Below, piece by piece: positions 47,290 to 59,126 of a DNA stretch of 64,000 bases. The notes beneath the pieces were generated by a model. It was not told where the DNA came from. It did no database searches and saw only the letters and a program-made list of their open reading frames with translations. The position numbers and the translations under genes are program-made. The DNA comes from Megalopta genalis (Eukaryota; Arthropoda; Insecta; Hymenoptera; Halictidae), in contig NC_135018.1 of the NCBI RefSeq assembly GCF_051020955.1, positions 23,711,271 to 23,775,270 on the forward strand, given 5' to 3'. The first letter of the stretch is position 1. Every line of letters begins with the position of its first letter.

Positions 47290-48778
47290 ATTCGTAAATA
47301 TGCAAAAAAAGGGGGGGTTGGGAAAGCTCCGGATGATCGACGAGTATCCCACAAGCATCGGCGATCCGCCATGAACGAGAGAAACACGCGTATGAAAGCA
47401 CTCGGTTTCGTCTCCAGCCGTGAATTCGTCGATTCGTGGAGCGGAAAAAGAGTGGTCAAGGGTTGCAGCTCGAAAATACCGTTGCAGGCTGTCCTGAAGA
47501 GGCGACCGGATCTGTCCTGTGATAGGGCACGAGCTCTAGGTCGGAAGGGGCTCGTGATTCATGGAGGATGGCCGTGGTTGGTAAGGGTGGTGCCGCGGAG
47601 GGTGCCGAATGCAAAGCAGAAGGCGGGCTGAAAAGAGTCCCGATTGCCGTTCAAAAGCATTCGTTGTGTCGCGCTCTTTCCTCCCGTACTCGCACTTGTG
47701 TTCGCGCATTCGTGTTCGTGTGCTCGCGGGTGTTTACGCGTATGCGTGCGTATTCGGTTCACTGGCTTTCACCCCCACCCGGCGCATAGGTTCGAGTGGC
47801 GGAGGAAGAAATGTCGAGGGTGGCTGGCACTTCTAATCGGCCGTGAGTTCTCGCTACGATACCCAGCTTCCGTTCGTTGAGTGTCGCATGGAATATACAA
47901 TTCGTAAACGTTATTTCCAGCCACTACTCGCACCATGCCGCCCTTCGAATCATCCAACATCGAGTGGCGTTTCTGAACTTTATTCGAAACGAGAGGCACG
48001 TTGTGTTCGCCCCTCCCCCGATGCGAATGATATTACCCGAACGGTTTGCACACCTACCAGCGGGTTTGTTTGACTTCATTTAACGGCTCGGCTACTGTCA
48101 GTAGCCACTCGACTTCATCGTTCGCATCGATACCGAGCTTTTCACTTAACACTGGGGCCTGAATCACGGGTTTCACTTGCTCGACCGTGTCTTCGAGCCG
48201 CGATTTTTAGACGCCAGAGCATCCAAGCACTCGCTTCGTACTCTTGTAAGTTTGCAGGGGAGAGACTGGGGCTAAAGAGTTGCAGTGGAAATCTCCGATG
48301 AAAGATGGTAGTTACCGGAATTTGACGAAGAGACAAATGCTCGCGACAACTTTGACTGTCACTCCACGGTAAAACGTCACGTTAAATGCGCCGCAGAAAC
48401 CGCTAAATACTATGTGTGCATCTTTTGTGACGGGATTATTTAGACTAAATAATTCAATTGTAAATGATGTAATTGTTGTTAAAGATAAAAGATGTCTGTG
48501 CTCTTTTTGGTTTTCAAATCATATAAATAAATATTATCTAAATAGTAAACATATGTTATTTGTGATAATTTGGGTAAGATTTTACCCTTTATCGTGTAAC
48601 AACAAGATCTTTGATTATGTTCCAAAAGATGTTCATAATGTCGTTGAAAAACATGCCATTGTAGTATTTAGAGAAATCTGCAGAATCATTCTGCATAAGG
48701 ATTATTTAAATATAATACATTTCTTCCACAGTTAAAGTCGAGAAAATTCTTGAAGTTGAAACTTTAACCTCTTGCTCT
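47290..48778. other. unassigned GC-rich patch 47.3-48.35 kb
   Basis: GC- and CpG-rich with many overlapping frames of 60-86 codons on both strands. None carries a recognisable domain. Candidate location for an unrecognised exon or regulatory region, but nothing supports either. Confidence 0.4.
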
Positions 48779-48782
48779 TTAA

Positions 48783-49417
48783 CTGGTCAGACTCGTAATG
48801 AAAATTTCATACATAATCTACTACTGAATCAAAACGTTTGATTCTTCTGTTATCAAAGTCAGATTTAATAAAAAAAATCAAATACAATCATTAATCAGAA
48901 ATTTTCAACTGTGTTACAATTTTACCCTGTGCTATAACATGTCCCAGTTTCCTTTATCAAATTAGCGGTGTTTGACGAGTGTACTCGTCATGGAGAAATG
49001 ACGGTATTTTGTGTCATGACGAGTATACTCGCTGTGCGTAAAAAGCAGTGACCATTGGTTATTTAAATTGTAATTTTAGTGAAAACAAAAACACATTCTC
49101 AAATTTCCAGATGTTTAGAATATTTTGAGGCCAGGCCAGAATAAAACAAACAAATAAAACGTAAGAATAGGATTAGAAAAGTATTTGAGTTTTCCTGGTT
49201 TTTTCGTTTATTATGCATGTAATATATGTTAATATTAAGTGAATAAGTAAATATTAGTAACAAAATTGTTAATTTTATAAAATAAAACCGTTTTTTCCGA
49301 TCCAATATTTTAACAGCGACACTTGCTCTGTGTTTGACGAGTATAATCGTCATCGTTTAATTCTCGCGACCCATATAGGTGCGCGCTCTGAAAAAGAGGC
49401 GCCCCACCGCTGACTGG
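48783..49417. mobile_element. TTAA-flanked 635-bp element with GACGAGTATACTCGTC palindromes
   Basis: TTAA at 48779-48782 and 49418-49421. Short imperfect inverted ends (CTGGTCAG; right complement CCAGTCAG). Three copies of a 16-bp palindrome: GACGAGTGTACTCGTC at 48974, GACGAGTATACTCGC at 49018 and GACGAGTATAATCGTC at 49336. An 84-codon minus-strand frame inside (49099-49353) is not a recognisable transposase. Confidence 0.7.
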
Positions 49418-49421
49418 TTAA

Positions 49422-52120
49422 ACAATTTCTGAATAATATGAAGCTTTCAGTTTTCCGTCACCAAAAAGAATACACTATCGTCGACGCGTAACACGAGAAA
49501 CGTTTCGCATGTACACGGTACCTGTTTCTCCCCTTGTTGTCTACGTTTCAATTGCCTCACGGTTGCGAGGACCACTCGAACAGAATTCGGGGGGCGTGCG
49601 CTGGATGTCGACCTCTGAGGCGCAATTGTAAATCCCGAATACCGCACCCATTGCAGCCGCCTTTGTATCCAGAGAAAGAATAACGGCGACTGCCCCTAAG
49701 AGCCTACTCGTTCTCCGGCCAAGTATTATTTGCGTTACAGATGCATGTGTTTATTCGAGGACTTTCCGGATAATTATGTGGCATTGTGATGCGACATGAA
49801 ACGGCTACAATGTAACGTTGTCGAACTTGTTTCTGTAAAATGTTATCATTGACAGTCCTTTCTCTCAAGTATTGACTCGAACGAAATGACTTGAATTTTT
49901 TGAAGATGTTAGAGCGACTAGTTTACCGGGCAATTACCGAAATGCTTTTGTTTTAAAATAAGCGTAAACAGCGTTTTCCTTAAAATTATAAGCTGCACAC
50001 AGTAAGAAGAAATAAATATACACAGCGAAAGAAACAATTTGTGTGCCAAATATTAATTGTCAATCTCAATATTAAGGAACACAAATTAAATAATAATGTC
50101 CAATATTTTTCTTCTATTCATAATTTTAATAAAGCAAAGAGAAGATAACAATGTTCAACAATTATTCTAATGTATTTACAATTTTGTATGTTAGCCAGTC
50201 ATTTTTATGGTAGATACATAAAATTCAAAGATCTGTGCAAATGATTCGCCAACGCTCATAAGTTGCAATTTCAATGAGTTTCGAGACAAGAGCGTTTTAA
50301 TCCAGCTAACATCAAGGTTAGAATGACCCAGAAACTTCGCCAAATCGAACGAAATGAGTTGAACGAGGAATCTGATGGTTTAATATGTGAACATTGATTA
50401 ATAGAGTAGCCTCTCGGAATCCTTCAAGTTTCTAGTAATTATTACTTTTTTCTATCGAAAACCTTAAATGCGTTCTGCTTGAAATTGCTTACTTGAAATT
50501 AGTAAACCTGATAGGGAAAAAATTATTGTAACAATTACAATGTCTCGATGCATATATAGTTAAACAATAACTATCGTTAACAAGTCTAAAATATTTATAG
50601 AAAATGCTTAAAACGTCTTTGTTTTAGGCAAGTAACACGAAAAGTCCGAATTTCTAAATTCTCATTTAAAGTTTATAATTTATCAATTTCATAGTTCTTC
50701 CCAATTTTTAATTTTATTTACAGTGATGCAATATTTTTCATATTTGAATTTGCAACTTAAAAGTGCCCCATTAGCTATTCGTAACGAAGCACAGAAATCA
50801 GGTCACACGAATTATAGATGATAAATCGACTAACCAACTCCGATTGCCTTATCTGCAGTAAAGCAGATTGCACACAGCTGGCTAATTTTGATTTTTTAAA
50901 TTGTGTCCGATCAAAGGGTCATTAGTGTCATACAAAATCGTCGAGAGATGATTTACGTGCTCTAATGACATTTGTGTAGCTACATTCGCCGAGCATAATT
51001 GCAATAAAACCTCGTTAATTCGGATTAATTGAAAGGGAAGTTAGGTCAGATGAGGCGGAAGTAACGGATTAAATCGAATTAGCAGAGTTTTAATTAATAT
51101 GGTTTCGGCGTGTTACAAACGAATGTTATCACGCAACATTTATGATACCTGGATTTTAATTCATTCTCATTATAAGTTTTTACGAATCGGGTTTGTTTGT
51201 AGCGAGCGAGCATTTCATTTATTAACACTGGAAGTTCTCGAGTAACTGTATTACGTAGATGAAGTTTATAACGTGAAGAAGATAACCGACCCAACAAAAC
51301 ATACAACATAATTTCACTGAAAAAAGCAAAATATAGCTGTAGTTTGAGAATTAATAATACAATTAAGCCATGCACACTGAAATATGTTGCTTCTTGTGAC
51401 GTGTAACTTTTTCACAAACGTATACTTTCGTTTACTGGAATATTATTTAAAATTATTGGCATCGTTTGGAAACTTTTTTTCACCCTGATTTTGTTATATT
51501 GCCCTTCCGTTAGTCTATCGCTAAAAATCGAGTGCAACTTGGTCCCTTTTCACAAACGGTAAACTCAAAAGAGAATCGCAATCTTACATATATGGTATGG
51601 TTCATTCATCCCGGCGCTGTTTACGCGTCCCACGCGAAGGTGTCTTTTTAGCAGCTACTCCGAAAGTTTACTGCCTACGTCGTGTCGCGACTGTCTTCGT
51701 CATTGACGCGACTGCCGTCTGCCCCTCGCGTTTCTCCTCGCCGCCGTGACTCGACTGACGACGCGACGTCCTCGTTGTCGTCGATTCTCTCTCGGTCCCG
51801 ACGTACTTTTGTCCCCCGAGTGCACTCACGCCTACTTAAAGGAACGAAGTTGTCTGTCACGCCAAATCCCATGGCCCTTGCCTCACTACACGCCGAGCCA
51901 AACATCAATCGGATAGATTTACATCTTGATCGATCCTCGTGGTTTCCACGAACCTAGATTACTTTTCGCATAGCGTTTCGTTCAATGAGCGACAGACACT
52001 GAACTATAGGTGTAATACTTGTTCCACCTAACTTCACCATCTTGAATAGACCATCATGATAAATGTTCGAATTTCTTACACAATAGAAAATATACAATTA
52101 ATTAAAACTGTTTATTTTAA
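49422..52120. other. unassigned; mostly AT-rich, GC-rich near 51.6-51.95 kb
   Basis: About 50100-50240 is an old dispersed repeat copy. 51006-51093 has eroded pogo-like inverted ends (CCTCGTTAATTCGGATT). A 91-codon Ser/Arg-rich frame at 51682-51957 (+) looks compositional. No host gene supported. Confidence 0.4.
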
Positions 52121-52189
52121 TATTAAAGTAAATATTAAAGTAATAGAGTAAATATTAAAGTAGTAGCGTAAATATTAAAGTAACAGAGT
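52121..52189. repeat. 20-bp tandem repeat (AAATATTAAAGTARTAGMGT)
   Basis: Three to four units with minor changes. Confidence 0.85.
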
Positions 52190-54585
52190 TACTTTAATAT
52201 ATTCCCAATTTAATATATTAGAGTTTAATAGAGTTTAATATATTCCCAAGTTCTGCTGTTGTTCTACGAATTTGCGCCAGCACCTTTGTTACATTTGACA
52301 ACAAATGATCCAGTTCAAATGTGTTAAGCCTCTATGTATAGTCCAAATTTTGTATAACCAGGAAATACTAATCTGTGCATATAAATTAACGACGAATTAG
52401 CAAATATAAACAGATTTAGTTTTGTTTGATGTGTGAGGTAAAAGTTGGAAAGCCACATTGTGGCTAAAAATAAAATCAGGTTAAAAACATGATAAATAGG
52501 TATCTGACTTCGAAGCCTTCTTAGACCGAGCCGCTCAGGATTAAAATGATTTACGAAGTTAGCCAAGTGCAATTCGCTTTCGGTTTTCAGAAATGTCGCC
52601 ATGGGGAAGTTGTTGCATAAACTCGTATCTTTTATTGCGGGTAAGTGAAAAACTATGTTTGTGTGGAAATCCTTCTACGCGAGCGGAGATTCATTTATAA
52701 TTCGTTTACTGCTGGAAGCACACGGTGATAGCACTTGGGGTCTAACTACGAACACTTTCATTAATCAACAACGATGCCTCGCGTACGATGGGGAAGAGAA
52801 CTCTCCATCGCTAGACCGTTAGTTTCGCGAACTTGATGGACTTATCGGTACGAGATAATACCAGTTCGTGACGTGGGGCTGTCTAGGAAGAAGGCAGCTC
52901 AGTAGCTATTTCCACAGTACTTTCCTAAGAGGTGTTTTATCCTTTGCCCAACCACATAGTTACTTGGTTAACACGAAAATTACTTGAGCTCCTTCTACTT
53001 GTTTTCGCGTCAGCGTTTTAAACGCTAATAGTGAATTATCGTTATTCGCGTTGGAGAACATTCTGATAACGTGAATCTCGTGATTCGCAGAATTTTTATA
53101 TCATTTAGCACTGATATCGAAAATTTTGCATGGAAGTTGTGATATAATTGTCACAAAATAAAATTTTCATATATATGTGTTTCTTTTTTCTGTTGAGAAA
53201 TCCACAGAATTTGATAGTAGTTCTTGTCAACACCAACAGATATTTTAGTCAACGTCAAAAGATTTCTCGTAATACCTCAACGTCTGAATATAGCCAGAAT
53301 AGTCTGATGCTTCACGGGCAAAAATCATAGACTATTTATAGATTACACGAACGTCTGTTATTCACGACGTACATACACCTTTAAATAATGTCACCGTAAT
53401 ACCGCATTTCCATGAGGTTAAAATCTAAAAGATTTCGACACTATCGAGTAAAAATGTATCTAAAGAGAAATTTTCCAGAGAGATTCTACTCGAATAAAAA
53501 TTCATTCGAACAAGAATTTATACGGAAAATAATCAATTTCAATAAAACTGGTAGAATTTTTGATTATATTACGATATACTTTAATATATTATGTAATAAT
53601 ATTATATTCAAATTGTGCGCGTTTCCTCGACGTCGTAGTTCGATCGACTAGACTGGATTGATATCGGATACACTGTGACCACAGTAGTTGAAACTGAACC
53701 GATCTTGAATGAACTCGTACAAATATATTCTTGTAAGATTACGTAAAAACAAAAGCGGTCAACAATTATTCTCATTATTATTCGAATAATTTTGCAATGT
53801 CTATTCAAATATATAGATAGAATAATCTATGACAATTCGAATAAAACATTCGACTGAAAAGAATTCGTTCGGATAATTATTTTAGATAAACATTTATTCG
53901 ATGCAATTCGAATAATGCCCAACTCGGAAGCAAGGTCGCCGCGATAGCTGCCATAACGGAACTTACCGAACATCACCGTAAAATATCCTCCGCCGATATC
54001 CGTCACCCAGTGTCCTCGCGTAGTTTTTCTTTCACGTCCTGCCAGAGATATCATTCAAGTTTCTCTCCTCGGCGAAATACTTGTCGAATACCGATTTATC
54101 GAGCCGGTAGATATAACACGGGAAATACTATTTTCAGCCGTCTGGAGCGTATCTGTCCTCACCTTTGAACGGGGAACCAGATCGCGCACTAAACCTTTGC
54201 ATTGCCCTGTAACCGGCCGGTCGTTTGCGAAGCTTTATCGAAAAATCCATCGAGAAACGGAAAGCTTTCTTAGCGGTCGGGCTCCTCGGGGACATCCGGC
54301 CGAAGACATTCCTCCAAGGAATCTCTGACAAAATGGTGACGCCGGAGGAGTGGCGAGTGGCGATTCCTCGAGGCCCCAGGTCCTAGACATCTATTTCGTC
54401 CTTTAGAGACTGGATGGATCGGCTCGGGAGAGCATTTTTCCCCGGTTTTTATTATCATTACGCCTGTGATTTTTAAACGACTGTGGCGATTCCAAAGTTG
54501 ACCGCTCACCCACTGCCGGCGACGCACGGCGCGTCCAACTGTACAATTTTATCGCTTGAAATTTCTACCATTCGAATGGAACGGA
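52190..54585. other. unassigned; GC-rich near 53.93-54.53 kb
   Basis: AT-rich to about 53.9 kb with repeated ATTCGAATAAT words near 53780-53915, then a GC-rich patch. No supported gene. Confidence 0.4.
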
Positions 54586-54587
54586 AT

Positions 54588-54902
54588 AATTTAACACTGG
54601 ACCTACGAACCACTAAAAGTGACCATTTTGTATTACTTTGTACGAATATCGAGAATATTTATATGACGCTGTGAAATCGTAACTAGACTGCAGATTTTAT
54701 GCATTTACGATAAAAACGCGTAGAAGCAATTTAAGACGGCGGACAAATGAAAATAATTCAAGGGTATGGATGCATTATTTTCAACCAGTGAAAATTAATA
54801 AGGAAGTAATTTAATATGCCATCTGTCTCTTGCAATTGATGCAGAATGTTTTTATTCTGCATAAAGATCCGCGGTCTAATCGTAACGGTAACGAAGTTGC
54901 CT
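54588..54902. other. isolated TTAA end and two copies of the old dispersed repeat
   Basis: TTAACACTGGACCTACG (from about 54588) followed by the palindrome-like CACTAAAAGTG resembles a piggyBac-type end without a partner. 54692-54720 (minus) and 54845-54880 carry the dispersed 'CGTAAATGCATAAAATCYGCAGTC' word. Confidence 0.4.
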
Positions 54903-55053
54903 GACGTGTTATGTCGCGCGACACCGATACTGTTCGTACAAGGTCGCAGACGAGATATCTCGCGACGTAATTCCGCTTGTGCGACACCACGGACGTGTTA
55001 TCCCGCGACGCAATACCGTTCGTGCGGTGCCGCAGACGAGTAAAAACACGCTT
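54903..55053 (+). repeat. long inverted repeat, left arm (151 bp)
   Basis: Starts GACGTGTTATG and ends near AAACACGCTT. It contains an internal 89-bp-period duplication (GACGTGTTAT..GCAGACGAG at 54903 and 54992). The right arm at 56064-56188 matches in reverse complement but lacks 24 bp lying between two GCGAC words. Confidence 0.88.
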
Positions 55054-55104
55054 TAATCCGAGAGCTAAAATTCGAAAAACCTTTGGTTCCATTGACGCAA
55101 CATA

Positions 55105-56024
55105 CTACTGTGATCAAAAAGTAAGGTGAATTTGTTTATAAAATGTAAATTCTTTATTTATTCTTCCAAATCAATTTCATCCCCTTCAAAGTAATCCCCG
55201 TCCGATAAAACGCACTGTTTCCGACGCTTTTTCCAGTCCTCGAAACAGTCGGAATAGTCTTTTTCCGGTATAGCCTTCAAGACCTTCTTCGATTCGGTTT
55301 TTATCTCCTCAATCGTGTCAAAACGACGTCCCCGCATTGGCTTTTTGAGTTTGCTGAATAACTAGAAGTCGCACGGAGCCAAATCAGGCGAATACGGTGG
55401 TTGCGGAACGATATGAGTCGAGTTTTTGGCAAAAAAGTCGCGAAGAACCAATGCAGTATGACATGGCACCAATCGAGACTTGACGCGTTTGAGACACAAA
55501 ACATCCTTCAAAATGGTTTGGACTGAGCCAAATGATATTCCAACACTATCAGCGAGGTCTCTTATTGTCAATCGACGATTTTCAAGCACCAAATCTTCGA
55601 TTTTTTGGACGTGGCCCTCGTCGGTAGACGTTGATGGTCGTCCAGAGCGCGGTTCGTCTTCAACGCGTTCTCGGCCCGCTTTGAACTCGTTGTACCACTT
55701 ATAAACGTTTTTTTGTGCCATAGTTTGATCACCAAAGGCCTTCCGCAACATTTTCAACGTGTCCGCACAAGAATATTCGTTCCGCAAACAAAATTTGATG
55801 CAAGTTCTTTGCTCAACAAAATCACCCATTGTAAAAATCGAAAAATTCACTTTTGGTCGTTTACTAAAACACGTGTAACTCGGAGATAATTAAACCTTTT
55901 AACAAACAGACGCTTGGCAATTGTTATAGACAGTCCTACCAACCTAGGAAAAAAACAATTGCCTGCCTTCCTAATGTCCGGGAGTTTTAAATGACAATTT
56001 CACCTTACTTTTTGATCACAGTAG
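55105..56024 (-). mobile_element. internally deleted mariner-type element (920 bp)
   Basis: TA at 55103-55104 and 56025-56026. Perfect terminal inverted repeats of 26 bp beginning CTACTGTGATCAAAAAGTAA. The element lies in the centre of the long inverted repeat 54903-55053 / 56064-56188. It is shorter than the usual 1.3 kb because part of the transposase gene is deleted. Confidence 0.95.
55158..55829 (-). pseudogene. mariner transposase with in-frame internal deletion
   Basis: Start ATG at 55827-55829, chosen because MGDFVEQRTCIKFCLRNEYS is a typical mariner N-terminus. Two helix-turn-helix units follow: QKNVYKWYNEFKAGRERVED with DEPRSGRPST, then LTIRDLADSVGISFGSVQTI. After RLVPCHTALV the frame jumps to the C-terminal part (PPYSPDLAPCDF), so the first two catalytic Asp motifs are missing. 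About 120 residues are lost relative to the family. The frame is kept across the deletion but has one stop at 55362-55364, right after PCDF, where relatives carry an aromatic residue. It then runs open to TAA at 55158-55160. The DNA-binding half is intact in sequence, but the enzyme cannot be catalytic. Confidence 0.93.
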
Positions 56025-56063
56025 TAGAAGCAAGCTAAATGGCCTCAGACGGAGCGAAAACAG

Positions 56064-56188
56064 AAGCGCGCGTTTACTTGTCTGCGGCACCGCATGAACG
56101 GTATTGCGTCGCACAAACGGAATTACTTCGCGCAATATCTCGTCTGTGATCTTGTACGAACAATATCAATGTCGCAACATAACACGTC
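56064..56188 (-). repeat. long inverted repeat, right arm (125 bp)
   Basis: Reverse complement of 54903-55053 apart from scattered substitutions and a 24-bp deletion. Carries the GCGGCACCGCATGAACGGTA block. Confidence 0.88.
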
Positions 56189-56606
56189 CATGAGAACAAA
56201 GCGGTTAAAATCGAACCAAGACAATTCGACTTCTGTATCGAGTTTGTCGTTTCCGGTCGTCGGTAGTTGTTGACTAGAACAACATCAGCAAGTCGATAAT
56301 AGACGTCAAGGAAGGCGGATGTACGTAATACGATCTTTCATTAGATTTATAGTCACGTATGAATAAATGATTGAGTTGAGAATTCTTCTATCATTTAATA
56401 AATAAGTATTAAACATTAAGTATGATCGGTTTTTATTGCAACGCACCCTCGTTGTAGAAATGACACAATTGCTCACCTTCCGGTCAAATTGTGAATATAA
56501 ATTATTGAGATTTGTATGATTGGTCGAGGAATGTGTTTGCAACATATTGCAACTTCAAGAAGGATAACCATTTTTCTTGCTTGAGATAGATTTGATTTGT
56601 ATTCGT
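56189..56606. other. unassigned stretch
   Basis: Nothing recognisable. Confidence 0.5.
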
Positions 56607-56610
56607 TTAA

Positions 56611-56813
56611 CACCAGATTTACGGAGCACAAAAAACAGCTGTTTCGTATTAGTTCATAAAAGTAACAATAAAGACACTTATTCTGATTTTGAACAAGTGT
56701 TATTGTAACATTTGCCGCAAGTAACATATAAATCGAATAAATAACTCGTAAATGTATCTTTACGATACGAATAATCGTAAATTGTCGTTTTGACGGGATC
56801 CGTAAATCTAGTG
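56611..56813. mobile_element. TTAA-flanked 203-bp miniature
   Basis: TTAA at 56607-56610 and 56814-56817. Ends CACCAGATTTACGGA and TCCGTAAATCTAGTG are inverted with one mismatch. The palindrome AAACAGCTGTTT lies near the left end. Confidence 0.92.
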
Positions 56814-56817
56814 TTAA

Positions 56818-57687
56818 TAGCACATTTTATGGCGTCCAAAATAGATAACAAATAAAGTACGTATCTACAGAATTTGTTGTGAAAATAAGAAGCCTCGGAT
56901 ATTATTCCTAAATTACTTTTTGCGAATGGATTATAAAAACTCGAAATTTGATTTTCGTTCATGGAATTCGACCGTCAACGAACAACGATCCGTATAAACG
57001 GATCCGCCGGATCCGTTGTGTAAAATTCCGTGACACGACAAAGCACGGCGTCGGAAATCGTAAATTCCTGCACTCGATACGGCCGGTGAAACGTTCGAGG
57101 ATGAATTTATTTTCGCTCGTAATGCTGTCATTTCTAGTGTCTTGATGGCTTCGAGAATATGTCGCAGCAACGGACACAGCAGCAGACGTCTCTCCTCCTC
57201 GCGACAGAACTCCAGATGAGTTTGATGAAACGTTTCACTCGAAATGAGCTGAATCATAACATTGCTCTGATGGCTCTTGCCCCTTTCACTGCTATCACGA
57301 TGCCGATAGTTTCCTAGATAATTCACCGCGCGATAATGAAAGTTTCATTGAAAATTCGCTATTGATATCCTCGAAAGTTTGTGCAACAGATGTTAGCTAA
57401 ATTTAAACGTATGTGCTCGGTAATGTATGCCTGCTAGTCGCACGGGATAATTGTGTACACAGATTATATTTCATTATGCAATCTGAGCGAGCTCCGAGGT
57501 TTAGTTGAAAATGGCAATATGTTGCGCAAGTAAATATGTTTATTGACGAAAAGATTAAATTGCGACCACATACATATGAATATATAATATTTTGCTGAGT
57601 GTACTTGACAGAGGTAATTCATGTATATTTTGTTCTTAGACCGTTGGCTAGATCGTGCCTAGAGTCTTTAATAAATACATAAATACA
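56818..57687. other. unassigned stretch
   Basis: A 131-codon frame on the minus strand (56931-57326) overlaps frames on the other strand and has no recognised domain. Confidence 0.45.
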
Positions 57688-57689
57688 TA

Positions 57690-57919
57690 CAGTCGGTTAC
57701 GAAAATATTCGGACACCACTATAATTTTAACTATTATAATCCGTACTTTAGACAAATATTTAAAAAGAACAAAAAGAGGCTTCACGTATGTTACTATGCA
57801 GTATGTAGTTAACAAAAACATAAAAAATATTTATTTACGATACGTGGTTATATAAATAATTAATGAGAGAGAAATATAGAAAGAAGGCCTATTTTAATGT
57901 CACGAAAATATTCGGACAC
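57690..57919 (+). repeat. Tc1 inverted repeat, left arm with two direct repeats
   Basis: Direct repeats GAAAATATTCGGACACCA at 57701-57718 and 57904-57921, about 200 bp apart. Confidence 0.93.
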
Positions 57920-57967
57920 CATGAAAATTAAATTTATTTTATTGTACATAAATCTTACTTTTATAAA

Positions 57968-58996
57968 TTAATATTTCGTTGCATATCCCATCTGCTTTAT
58001 GACGTGTCGCAATCGTGTTGGCATATTACAAATTATTTTTTTTAAATAAACTTGCCCAATACGTAGCCATTCTTCTTGCAGACGTCGTTTGAGTTCTTCT
58101 TTTGTGTTTATGGGTGTTGTCCGAATTCTACGATCCAATTCATCCCATAAATTTTCAATGGGATTCAAATCTGGTGATTGCGGTGGTGGGTGGAGGACAT
58201 TTTTACAAGTATATAAAAGGAATTCTTGCACAATTCGCGATTTGTGCTTTGGGTCGTTATCCTGATAAAACTTTATCCCATTTTTAAGACCCATATTTTC
58301 CGCACTTTTTTTTAAATTTTTTTGCAAAATGTGCAAATATCTATTTTTATCGAGGATATCGTCGATAAAAACAAGTTCTCCTACGCCATGGGCCGAAATA
58401 CAGCCCCATATCATCACAGATCCACCACCGTGTTTCACAGTCGGCTGCAAATGTTTCGGATTTAATTCTTCCTTCGACTTTCGCCAGACTCTAATTCTTC
58501 CATCACTTCCATAAACATTAAATTTGGACTCGTCCGCGAAAATTACGTCCTCCCACCATTCACTGTCCTTTGCAATGTAGTTTTGTGCAAATCTCAATCT
58601 TTTCATTCTGTTCGCTGCGTTGATATACGGCTTCTTTCGAGCGATTCTTCCATTATAGCCCTCCGATCGTAACACTCTCCTTATGTTTTCTGGATGCACT
58701 GATATTCCACGGCATTCATTTAATTCAGCTGCTAATTTTGGAGCACTTATTCGAGGATCACATTTGATTTTCCTAATTATAGAGCGTTTATCGCGAACAG
58801 TTAAGATCGGTTTGCGTACGCTTTAAGGGATAGATTCAATTCTATCTTCGTTCTTGTAACGTTGAACAATGTCCCATACGGTGCTCTTGCTAATGTTCAA
58901 TAAATTAGCAATTTCGCGAATCGATTTCCCCTTTTCCCGATGAAAAATTATTAATTGTCGCATATTAAACGATATATTCATACTTCTCCGACCCAT
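57968..58996 (-). pseudogene. Tc1 transposase (DD34E), one nonsense codon
   Basis: The start at 58994-58996 (MGRRSMNISF) gives 342 codons, the usual Tc1 transposase size. The N-terminal helix-turn-helix reads KSIREIANLLNISKSTVWDI. The catalytic triad is complete: Asp155 in VIFADESKF, Asp246 in YQDNDPKHKS and Glu281 in SPDLNPIENLW, with 34 residues between the last two. A GGG motif (KHGGGSVMIWG) lies between the first two. The only visible lesion is TAA at 58823-58825, codon 58, within the DNA-binding region; the frame is open on both sides. The protein would bind the element's direct repeats and move it into TA sites. Because of the stop it is called a pseudogene, though an allele or sequencing error could change that. 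Confidence 0.95.
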
Positions 58997-59126
58997 TTCG
59001 CATATGTTTCGAACAAGACTGATAAATATTTGATCTCTAACACACTCTGTAGATAGCATAAATGGTGTGTTTGCAAACATTGTTTCGGTTACTTCCTGGA
59101 ACCTGGAAACTTGCGGTGTATAGCAA

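Noticed and set aside
51682..51957. Ser/Arg-rich 91-codon frame as an SR-like protein
   Set aside because: The pattern follows from CGTC/TCG-rich composition, and the opposite strand is equally open.
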